From assembly GCA_964593865.1 (NCBI GenBank), contig CAZQKE010000126.1, forward strand, positions 1-32,385: a stretch of DNA of 32,385 nt, given 5' to 3'. A program made the position numbers and the translations under genes. The first letter of the stretch is position 1; the number at the start of each line of letters is the position of its first letter. Below, piece after piece: positions 24,424 to 32,300 of this stretch. This stretch comes from CAZQKE01 sp964593865. GTDB lineage: Bacteria; Chloroflexota; Anaerolineae; JAAYZQ01. A model generated the notes under the pieces. The model had not been told where the DNA came from, did not search any database, and worked only from the letters and a program-made list of their open reading frames with translations.

Positions 24424-24509
24424 GCGGGCCGTCCACGAAGCGGGCGCGAATACACGAACGCACGAATACGCCCGGCCGCAGGCCCAAAAGGAGCGACTTG
24501 AGTCGCCAC
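24424..24509 (-). repeat. family 2 leader element, full copy
   Basis: An 86-bp element directly abutting the end of the palindrome array, which it truncates inside the ninth unit. It shares the GGCCGTCCACGAAGCGG end, the GAATACACGAA stretch and the GCGACTTGAGTCGC hairpin with the copy at 20775-20852, with an extra 8 nt. It begins 34 nt after the stop of the permease gene at 24544. Confidence 0.85.
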
Positions 24510-24543
24510 CGCCTCCAATCCGCAGATTTCCGCCGATCCGCGG

Positions 24544-25467
24544 CTACTCCCGCCGGTAGGGCTTGAGCAACGCCGCCGGGTAAGACGCATTGCGCCCGGC
24601 GATGACCAGGGCGATGATGGTCACCACGTAGGGCAGCGCCAGGAACGTCTCATAGGGCACGGGCAATTGCAACCCCATGGCCTGCAAGCGCAGCTGCAAA
24701 GCATAGGTCCCGCCAAAGATGAGCGCGCCCCCCATCACCTTTACCGGGTCCCAATTGCCAAAAATGACCAGCGCAATCGCCACCCAGCCCCGCCCGGCGA
24801 CGATGCCGTGGGTAAAGGCCCCCAGCTGGGCCAAGGAGAGGAACGCGCCCCCGGCGGCCATCAGCCCCCCGCCGATGACCAGGGCCAGGTAGCGGATGCG
24901 AAAGACGTTGACGCCTGCCGCATCCACCGCTTCCGGGTTTTCGCCCGCCGCCCGAATCTGCAACCCCAGGCTGGTCCGGTACAGCAGCCACCAAGCCAGG
25001 GGGACGATGACCAAAAAGGTCACATAGGTCAGCAGGTACTGCTGAAAGATCGTCTCCAGGATGGGGATGCCCTGGAAGGGCGAGAGCTGGCCGAACGGTT
25101 CGATGGAGGGCGGCGTGGAACGTCCGCCGTATTGCAGGCGGAAGCCGAACAGGGCCAGGCCGCTCAGCAGCAGGGTGATGCCCAGGCCGGAGACGTGCTG
25201 GTTCACCCCCAACGTGACCGAAAGCAGGGCCATCAGCAGCCCGGCCAGCAGGCCGCTCAGGATGGCGACCGCCAGGCCGACCCACAGGGAGCCGCTCATA
25301 TCGGCGGCATAAAAGCCGATGAACGCCCCGAAAAACATAATGCCTTCAATGCCCAGGTTGAGGATGCCGGCCCGCTCGGCAAAGGTCTCGCCGATGGCGG
25401 CCAGCAGGATGGGCGTTGCCACGCGCAAGGTGGCGGCGATCAGGGTAACGAGAAAGGCATCGTTCAT
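24544..25467 (-). CDS. ABC transporter permease, BMP/nucleoside type (second permease)
   Basis: A 307-residue permease with about eight to ten membrane helices. It has the segments typical of the simple-sugar/nucleoside importer family: ETFAERAGILNLGIEGIMFFGAF near the N-terminus and the coupling region SLGLQIRAAGENPEAVDAAGVN. With the permease upstream it forms the membrane channel. Its ATG shares one base with the upstream stop (TGATG), so the two are translationally coupled; GGAGGGG precedes it. It resembles the shorter permease of Bacillus YufQ-type nucleoside importers; the exact substrate is not determined. Confidence 0.92.
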   Translation of the reverse strand: MNDAFLVTLIAATLRVATPILLAAIGETFAERAGILNLGIEGIMFFGAFIGFYAADMSGSLWVGLAVAILSGLLAGLLMALLSVTLGVNQHVSGLGITLLLSGLALFGFRLQYGGRSTPPSIEPFGQLSPFQGIPILETIFQQYLLTYVTFLVIVPLAWWLLYRTSLGLQIRAAGENPEAVDAAGVNVFRIRYLALVIGGGLMAAGGAFLSLAQLGAFTHGIVAGRGWVAIALVIFGNWDPVKVMGGALIFGGTYALQLRLQAMGLQLPVPYETFLALPYVVTIIALVIAGRNASYPAALLKPYRRE

Positions 25468-26534
25468 CAGCCCCTCCTCCGAATGCGGACGCGGTAGCTT
25501 TGCACCACGAACATGGCCAGCGTGACCAGCAGCATCGTCGCCTGCGTCACCTCGCCCAGGTAGACCGGCACGCCCAGGGCGCGGCTGACCGTCTGCGCCC
25601 CGGTGTCAATCAGCCCGAAAAAGACGGCCGCCAGGGCGACGCCCCAGGGGTTCAAGGCCCCCAGCGTGGCGATGATGATGCCGGTGTAGCCATAGCCGGG
25701 CGAAAGGTCGCCGATAAGGTGGAACTGGATGCCCGCCACCTCAACCATACCGGCGATCCCGGCGATTCCGCCGCTGACCAGGGCGGCGATGAGCATGGTC
25801 CGCTCCACGGGGACCCCGGCAAAGCGGGCTGCCGGACGGCCCAGGCCCACGGCCCGCATCTTGAGGCCCAACCCGGTGCGCGAAAGGATGAACCACACCA
25901 CGGCGACCGCTGCCAGGGCGATGAGAAAGCCCAGGTGCAGCCGCGAGCGGGGCACGAGCTTGGGCAGCATGGCCGCCGAGGCGATTTCGGGCGATTGGGG
26001 CCAGCCCGATTGGGGATCGCGCCAGGGGCCGTTGAGCAGCGCGCTGACGATATAGGCCATGACCGAATTGAGCAGCAGCGTCGTCACCACTTCATCCACC
26101 GCCAGGCGGGTGCGCAGCAAGGCCGGGACGGTGGCCCAGGCCAGCCCGGCGGCAAAGCCCCCCAGCAGCATCAGGGGGATGATGGCCCAGGCGGGTAGCC
26201 CCTCCAGGACGACGCCCAACCAGGCGGCGGTGATGGCCCCGGCATACAGTTGCCCCTCCGCGCCGATGTTATAGTACCCCGCCACAAAGGCAAAGGTGAC
26301 GGAGATGCCGGTCAGGATCAGAGGGGTGGATTTGACCAGCACCTCCAGCGCGCTCACCTTGCTGGAAAGGGGCGCGATCAGAAAATAGTAGTAGGCTTCA
26401 AAGGGATTGGCCCGCCCCCAGATGATCAGCCCCGAAGTCAGGATGAAGGTGATGACCAGGGCCAGCAGGGGAAGGAGGGAGCGCAGCCAGGCCGGCGTCG
26501 AATCGGTTTTTTCGATGGAAATTTTCGTCGTCAT
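25467..26534 (-). CDS. ABC transporter permease, BMP/nucleoside type (first permease)
   Basis: A 355-residue permease beginning with a short basic/polar tail and then about nine membrane helices. FAFVAGYYNIGAEGQLYAGAI is the conserved N-terminal segment, and LKMRAVGLGRPAARFAGV is the loop that contacts the ATPase. It resembles the longer permease of YufP-type nucleoside importers. The ATG at 26534 starts 4 nt after the ATPase stop, with GGGGTGA as its ribosome site inside the end of that gene; a longer start at 26561 would overlap it. Confidence 0.91.
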   Translation of the reverse strand: MTTKISIEKTDSTPAWLRSLLPLLALVITFILTSGLIIWGRANPFEAYYYFLIAPLSSKVSALEVLVKSTPLILTGISVTFAFVAGYYNIGAEGQLYAGAITAAWLGVVLEGLPAWAIIPLMLLGGFAAGLAWATVPALLRTRLAVDEVVTTLLLNSVMAYIVSALLNGPWRDPQSGWPQSPEIASAAMLPKLVPRSRLHLGFLIALAAVAVVWFILSRTGLGLKMRAVGLGRPAARFAGVPVERTMLIAALVSGGIAGIAGMVEVAGIQFHLIGDLSPGYGYTGIIIATLGALNPWGVALAAVFFGLIDTGAQTVSRALGVPVYLGEVTQATMLLVTLAMFVVQSYRVRIRRRG

Positions 26535-26538
26535 TGGC

Positions 26539-28035
26539 TCACCCCGTCTCCCGCACCGCACCCGACATCATCAACCCCAGCCGTTCCACATCGGCCTCCT
26601 CGGCGGGCAGCAGGCCCACAATTTCGCCTTCATAGATGACGGCGATGCGGTCCGAAAGGGCCAGAATTTCGTCCAGGTCCTCCGAGATCAACAGCACGGC
26701 AGCCCCCCGTTCCCGCTGGGCCAACAGCTGCTGGCGCACATATTCGGTCGCGCCCACATCCAGCCCCCGCGTCGGCTGGGGAGCGATGACTACCTGGGGC
26801 CGCCGGGAAAGGACGCGGGCCAGGAGCACCTTTTGCATGTTGCCGCCGGAAAGGGTGCGCACCTTGTCGCCGGGCCGGGCTTTGATCTGGAATTCGGCGA
26901 TCAGTTTTTCGGCGTGGGCCTGGATGGCCCGGCGGTCCAGCCGCCCGTTGCGGGTGAATTCGTGCAGGTGCTCCAGGGCCAGGTTCTCGGCCACCGTCAG
27001 ATCACCGACCACCCCTTCGTGGCGGTCGGCGGGGATACGGCCCACCCCGGCGTGGGAGAACTGGGCCGGGGTTGCGCCGGTCAGGTCCCGGCCTTTGACC
27101 AGGATGCGCCCGGCGGTGGGTTTCCGCAGGCCGCTGAGCACCTCGGCCAGCTCCTTTTGGCCGTTGCCGCCCACCCCGGCGATACCCAAAATCTCGCCCT
27201 GGCGGATGGACAGGGAGATGGACTTGAGGGCGGCCAACCCCTGGTCGTCCTCGGCACACAGGTTGTCCATCTCCAACACCACGTCGCCCTGGGCGACCTC
27301 ATGCTGGCGGGTAACGCCAAAGGTCTCGCGGCCCACCATCATGCGGGCCAGCTCGGCCTGGGTGACATCGCGGGTGAGCACCGTGCCGACGACGCGCCCA
27401 TCGCGCAGCACCGTCACCCGGTCGCTGATGGTCATCACCTCGTCCAGCTTATGGCTGATAAAGACGACCGACAGCCCATCGGCCCGCAGCCGCTCCAACG
27501 TCTGGAAGAGGGCGTCCACCTCCTGGGGGATGAGCACCGCCGTCGGCTCGTCCAGGATGAGGACGCGGGCGTCGCGGTAGAGGGCCTTGAGGATCTCAAC
27601 CCGCTGCTTTTGCCCCACAGAAAGGTGGCGCACCGTGGCCGCCGGGTCGATTTCCAGGCCAAAACGGCGGGCCGCTTCGCCCACCTGCTGCTCAATGACG
27701 GCCCGCCGAAGGCGAAAGCCGTCGGTGTAGCCCAGGACGATATTTTCGGCCACCGTCAGGGGAGGAACCAGGGCAAAGTGTTGCGTCACCATGCCGATCC
27801 CCAAGGCGATGGCATCTTTGGGGGAGCGGATGTCGGCCTCCCGGCCTTCGACCAGGATCTGGCCCGAATCGGCGCGGTAGAGGCCGTAAAGGATGCGCAT
27901 GAGAGTTGTCTTGCCCGCGCCGTTTTCCCCCAACAGGGCGTGGATCTCGCCCTTTGCCAGCCGAAAAGTCACGGCATCGTTGGCGACCACGGGGCCGAAC
28001 CGCTTGGTGATCTCCCGCATCTCGACGATATACAT
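26539..28035 (-). CDS. ABC transporter ATPase with two nucleotide-binding domains
   Basis: A 498-residue ATPase with two ABC domains in tandem. Domain 1 is complete: Walker A GENGAGKT (36-43), signature LSVGQ (137-141), Walker B LILDEP (158-163). Domain 2 is degenerate, as usual for this family: GVGGNGQKE for Walker A, signature LSGGN, and VVIAPQPTRGLDVGA where the DEP is lost, so only one site probably hydrolyses ATP fully. It powers import through the two downstream permeases. GGAGG precedes the ATG. Relatives power nucleoside or simple-sugar importers; the BMP protein upstream favours nucleosides. Confidence 0.95.
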   Translation of the reverse strand: MYIVEMREITKRFGPVVANDAVTFRLAKGEIHALLGENGAGKTTLMRILYGLYRADSGQILVEGREADIRSPKDAIALGIGMVTQHFALVPPLTVAENIVLGYTDGFRLRRAVIEQQVGEAARRFGLEIDPAATVRHLSVGQKQRVEILKALYRDARVLILDEPTAVLIPQEVDALFQTLERLRADGLSVVFISHKLDEVMTISDRVTVLRDGRVVGTVLTRDVTQAELARMMVGRETFGVTRQHEVAQGDVVLEMDNLCAEDDQGLAALKSISLSIRQGEILGIAGVGGNGQKELAEVLSGLRKPTAGRILVKGRDLTGATPAQFSHAGVGRIPADRHEGVVGDLTVAENLALEHLHEFTRNGRLDRRAIQAHAEKLIAEFQIKARPGDKVRTLSGGNMQKVLLARVLSRRPQVVIAPQPTRGLDVGATEYVRQQLLAQRERGAAVLLISEDLDEILALSDRIAVIYEGEIVGLLPAEEADVERLGLMMSGAVRETG

Positions 28036-28070
28036 CGGTCCTCCGGGGGTGTTCAGGTTGCGAAAAGATC

Positions 28071-28119
28071 ACCGCAAAGGCGCAAAGGCTCTTCCATACG
28101 CCCCTCGCGCCTTTGCGGT
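28071..28119 (-). repeat. single short relative of the array palindrome
   Basis: Perfect 13-nt arms ACCGCAAAGGCGC (28071-28083) and GCGCCTTTGCGGT (28107-28119), made of the same CGCAAAGG words as the array at 23690-24420. It lies between the terminator of the BMP gene and the ATPase start, 35 nt before the ATG. On the minus strand it is followed by a CTTTTC stretch. Confidence 0.8.
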
Positions 28120-28121
28120 GG

Positions 28122-28174
28122 AAAAAGGCAGGGCGGCTTCCTCAACCGCCGCCGGGAGACCGGCCCTGCCTTTT
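28122..28174 (-). terminator. intrinsic terminator of the BMP-lipoprotein gene
   Basis: GGCAGGGC (28127-28134) and GCCCTGCC (28163-28170) pair perfectly, extended by A-runs and T-runs on both flanks (28122-28126 and 28171-28174), so it can work in both directions. On the minus strand it starts 6 nt after the BMP stop. Partial read-through would make the binding protein more abundant than the ATPase and permeases. Confidence 0.85.
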
Positions 28175-28180
28175 GTAGCG

Positions 28181-29203
28181 TCATTGGGAACCGGCAGGCG
28201 TTGATTCGGTGATGTTGACGCGGAAGAGGCCCTCCTTGATCTCCTTTTCCCGCTGGGCCACCAGGTCCAGGATCTCCTGGGGGATCTTGCTCTCCATGCC
28301 GTGGTAGGGAGCCAGGCTGGCGCCACCTTTGGCCATCATGCTAAAGTCCTTTAGGTCTTGGGCGGTGTAGGAACCGGCCTTGACCTGCTCAATGACATAC
28401 TCGACGGTGGGCCGCATGTTCCACACCGGGCCGGTGAGGACGTGACCGGGTCCCAGTTCGTACTGGTCGCTCATGTTGCCAAAGGCCAACAGATCGTTCT
28501 CCACGGCAGCCTCGATGACGCCGAACCGCTCGGCAAAGAGCACATCGGCCCCGGCGTCAATCTGGGCCAGGGCGGCCTCTTTGGCCGCTGCCGGGTCGAA
28601 CCAGCTATTGATGAACGTCACCAGCACTTTGGCATCGGGATTGGTCTCCTTGACGCCGTCAATGAAGGCGTTGACGATGCGGTTGACCTCCGGCACGGGG
28701 TGGCCGCCGACGACGCCGATGACGTTGGACTTGGTGACGCCCCCGGCGATGAGGCCGCACAGATAGGCCGGTTCATGGATCCAGTTGTCAAAAACAGAGA
28801 CGTTGGGTTCCGCCGGACCAAAACCGGAGCCAAAGACAAAGGCGATGTCTGGATAGTCCGCCGCCACGCGGCGCACCGCTTCTTCGTTGCCAAAGGCATC
28901 GCCAAAGATGGCCGCCGGTTTCTTTTGCTCGGCGACCTCGCGCAGGATGCGCTCCATGTCGCCGGAGTAGCCGATGTCATCGGTCCATTCATAGCGGATT
29001 TCGCCCGCATCGGCGGCTTCTTGTAACGCTTCGTGGATGACGCCGTCCCACGGCTCCTCAATGGGAGTCGCAAAGGCGCCGTAGAACAGGGGAGCTTCGG
29101 CCTCCTTTTCCTCACTTCCACCGGGTTCGGGGGTCGGGCCGCATTGGGCAATGACCAGGGACAGGGCCACCAACACGATCAGGAACCACATTTGCTTGCG
29201 CAT
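28181..29203 (-). CDS. BMP-family substrate-binding lipoprotein
   Basis: A 340-residue periplasmic-binding-like protein of the Bmp/Med (PnrA) family, which captures nucleosides for ABC importers. The N-terminus is a lipoprotein signal: MRKQ, a hydrophobic stretch, then IAQ-Cys21, with Gln at -1 instead of the usual Gly or Ala. The mature part has the fold's typical segments: AIFGDAFGNEEAVRRVAADYPDIAFVFGSG, then the GVVGGHPVPEVNRIVNAFIDGV strand-helix. The ATG at 29203 follows AAGGAGG at 7 nt. A near-consensus promoter lies about 140 nt upstream, and a terminator directly follows. It is the expected first gene of the transporter. Confidence 0.93.
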   Translation of the reverse strand: MRKQMWFLIVLVALSLVIAQCGPTPEPGGSEEKEAEAPLFYGAFATPIEEPWDGVIHEALQEAADAGEIRYEWTDDIGYSGDMERILREVAEQKKPAAIFGDAFGNEEAVRRVAADYPDIAFVFGSGFGPAEPNVSVFDNWIHEPAYLCGLIAGGVTKSNVIGVVGGHPVPEVNRIVNAFIDGVKETNPDAKVLVTFINSWFDPAAAKEAALAQIDAGADVLFAERFGVIEAAVENDLLAFGNMSDQYELGPGHVLTGPVWNMRPTVEYVIEQVKAGSYTAQDLKDFSMMAKGGASLAPYHGMESKIPQEILDLVAQREKEIKEGLFRVNITESTPAGSQ

Positions 29204-29312
29204 TCTTTCGCCTCCTTTTTGCTCATTCAAGAACTCCTGCTACCGGTTCGTGCCGACTACTCTCAATTTTCCCTGGGCATCACCTCCTTGTCATGCATTT
29301 TCTACCGGCAAA

Positions 29313-29339
29313 AGGCCCTTGCGTGCCAAACGTAAGCCT
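29313..29339 (-). promoter_or_regulatory. hairpin at the 5' end of the BMP transcript
   Basis: On the minus strand AGGCTTACGT (29339-29330) pairs with ACGCAAGGGCCT (29324-29313) with a small bulge, followed by TTTT. The predicted transcription start is near 29337, so the stem would form the first nucleotides of the mRNA. It could stabilise the 5' end or act as a weak attenuator. Confidence 0.35.
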
Positions 29340-29343
29340 GGGT

Positions 29344-29372
29344 AGTATACTTGGGTTTCTACCGACTGTCAA
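29344..29372 (-). promoter_or_regulatory. near-consensus sigma70 promoter of the BMP gene
   Basis: Minus strand: TTGACA (29372-29367), 17-nt spacer, TATACT (29349-29344). The motif CTACCGG/CTACCGA occurs three times in and below it on the plus strand (29240, 29302, 29359), a possible regulator-binding repeat. Confidence 0.8.
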
Positions 29373-29384
29373 GCAGGAATCCGG

Positions 29385-32300
29385 TTACGGCAACGGCGCG
29401 AATTTCATCACCCGCTGGCCGTCGGTATCGGTGACATAGATGTTGCCCTCCTCGTCTACGGCGATGCCGGTGGGCAGGCTGAAGCTTTGGTCATCAAACC
29501 CGTAGCGGCCAAAGGTGAGCAGCAGCTCGCCTTCGCTGCTGAACACCGCCACCCGGTAGCCTTCCGGGTCGGTGATATACACCCGACCTTTGCCATCCAC
29601 GGCCAAGTAGGGCTTGTTGACCACCGATTCGCCGTACCAGGCGTCCACCGCCCATTCCCGCACGAATACGTAATCGCCGTCAAAGACCTGTATCCGCTGG
29701 TTCCAAGTATCGGCCACATAGATATTGCCTTCGTCGTCCACATCCAGGCCCACCGGTTCGGCAAAGTAGCCGGGCGAAAGGCCCTCGCTGCCCCATTGGA
29801 AGAGATAGTTGCCGTCCAGGTCAAAGACCACGATCCGTTCGTTGCCGGTGTCGGTGACGAAAAGCCGCTCCCCGGCTATGGCTATGTCGCGGGGGCCGTA
29901 AAAGATGGTCGGATCGCTGTTGGTTTCCCCGTAACGGCCCCAGGCGGTGAGGAAATTGCCCTCGGCGTCAAAGACCTGGATGCGGTGGTTCCAGGTATCG
30001 GCCACATAGACACGGCCATCTTCCGAGACGGCGATGCCCCACGGCTCCTGGAACTGACCGATGCCGGTGGGGTCGGCGCAACCGATCCCTTCGGCCAGGT
30101 TGCACTGGCTGCCCCATGTCCGCAGGAAATTGCCCTCGGTGTCAAAGACCTCAATGCGGTGGTTGTCCGAATCCACCACATAGACGTTCCCTTCCGGGCC
30201 GATGGCGATGCCCCGCGGGTGGTTGAACAACCCCGGCTCTGTGCCCACCGCCCCCCAGGTGCGGATGGCGGTCAGGTCCTGGTGCTTTTCCACGTAGGGG
30301 TCCGGCGGCAGCTCAAAAGCCTCCGGCGGCGTCGCACCGAAATCCCACAGCTGCTGGGCCACATCCTTGCGGACGTAAAAGTAAAAGTTGTGGACGTGAT
30401 ACCAATCGTCGGGCGTGCGGGGGTACTTGCGGAAGTAGAGGATATTCCACAAGATTTTGCGCTTTTCCGGCGAGGTGAGGATGTCTTTGATGCGCTCCCA
30501 GGTCAGGTCCATGTACTGCTGGTTGGGCCACCACACCAGCCGTCGCTTGAAGCGGTAGTAGCGGTCGCCCAGGAAGGGTTGGACTTTGGCGTCGTTCTTG
30601 TCCCCGGCCAGGACCACGGGCGCGTCCAGTTTTTCGCGGGTGGGCGTTTCGCCGTAGAACTGGCGGTTGGGGTATTCGCGCATGTACCATTCCAGCGGCC
30701 AGGAGACGTCGCTGTCGTAGGCCACCTTGATCATCTTGTCGCCCACGGTGCGGGCCGAAATCTCGGCGATCTCGTTCATCGTCGGCTTGACATCGGCCCC
30801 GCCATGGGCATAGACCAGCAGCTCCGTGGCATAGTCATAGTTGATATAGGCCGCCATCCAGGCAAAGCGCACGGTGAAAAAGGACAAAAAGACCAGCAAC
30901 GTGGCCAGGCCGACGGTCCAGGCGTAACGCTTGCCCAACCGCCGGACGAGCATCACCACCAGCACCAGGAGCAGGATGGTGATGATCAAGGCGGCGAACC
31001 AGCCCCCCGTCTCTTGCAGTTTGGAAAGGGACATGCCCTGGAAGGGCTGTTTGCTCACCAGGCTGAGCAGGCCGAAAAAGGTGACGGGCAGCAGCAGGGC
31101 CAGCAACGCGCCGCCGCGCCGCCACACCGCCCGCCAGTCCACAGGGGCGAACAGGTCGCCGCAGAATTTGGCCGTCAGCACGATCATGGGCAGGACGGGA
31201 TGGACTACCAGCCAGGGCATCTTTTCCCCGGCCCAACTGTAGATAAAGAGGGTGGACCAGGTCCAAAAGAGGAGAAAGGCGATGAACAGGCGGTCTGCGG
31301 CGTGCTCCTGCGCCTCCTTTTCCCCTTCCGGGAAGAACCAGCCCCGGACCAGGTAGAATACCGTGGCGATGAAGCTGAACAGCAGCGGCACGAACTCGTA
31401 CATGGGCAGCAGCAGGAAGTAATAGTACCACGGCTGCCCGCCGCGTTGCACCTCCTGTTGGGCCAGCCAGTAGGTGATGGAGGTCACGATACCGGCGATC
31501 CCCTCCGGGCTGGTGAAAAAGGTGGTAAAGAGCAGGACATAGATGACGAACATGATGAGGATGGCGGTGAGCCACCGTTGCCAACTCAGGGTGGCCAACG
31601 CCTCCTCCACCGTGCTGGGTTCGGGGTGGCGGGAGCGGATCAAAGTCGCGCTGAGGAGCAGCAAGGGAATCGTCCCCCCTATGACCATCACCAGGGCCAA
31701 GATGAGTTTGGCCGCTCCGGTCACGGCTTCCGCCTCGCCTTCTGCCGGAGGACGGTTCAGCAAGACGGCCAGGCCCAGCAGGGCAAGGCTGATGGCCGCC
31801 CCTCCAACGTAAAGCCAGAACTGGTTGCTGCGGCTCGCCCGCTCCCACAGGACCGCCGCGATGATGAACAGCAAACCGATGAAGCCGAAAATAAAGGCGT
31901 TCTCTTTGGTCGCCAGGGAGAGCATCAAGGCCGCCGCGCCCAGGTAGAACCAGCCCGGCTTGTGGCTGCGGAGAAAGTGGAACAGGGCGGCGATGAGCAG
32001 CATCGTCCAGACGGTGATATAGATGTCGTTGCGGATGTAGCGCGAATAATAAAGGATGGAAGGGGAGATAAGGAGCAGGAGGGAAGCGATGATGGCCCCC
32101 AGGCGGCCCAGCCAGCGGCGCAGCAGCAGCGGTGTAAAAACCATGAACACGCCAAAAAGGGCAGGCATGATGCGGGCCGTGTAGTCGTTATCGCCAAAGA
32201 GAAAGTAGATCAGGGCGTTGGCGTGAAAGAGAAACGGCCCATGCATCATCGGGTTGTGGGTATAGCCGCTGCCGTTGTAGAGATAGTAGGAGTAAAGGGC

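Noticed and set aside
23572..24590. Long open reading frames on both strands across the repeat array, giving Lys/Arg-rich or Leu/Phe-rich 29-residue repeats
   Set aside because: They arise because the unit length is close to 87 bp, a multiple of three, and contains no stops in several frames. Three plus-strand frames are open at once, and no ribosome site or independent homology supports any of them.
29263..29290. Five-residue leader peptide (MPREN) in the BMP leader after an AAGGAGGTG sequence
   Set aside because: The strong ribosome site is only about 2 nt from the ATG, too close for efficient initiation.
29204..29384. Purine-sensing or other known riboswitch in the BMP leader
   Set aside because: The conserved core bases of purine, SAM and similar riboswitches are not visible; only a small hairpin and short repeats are seen.
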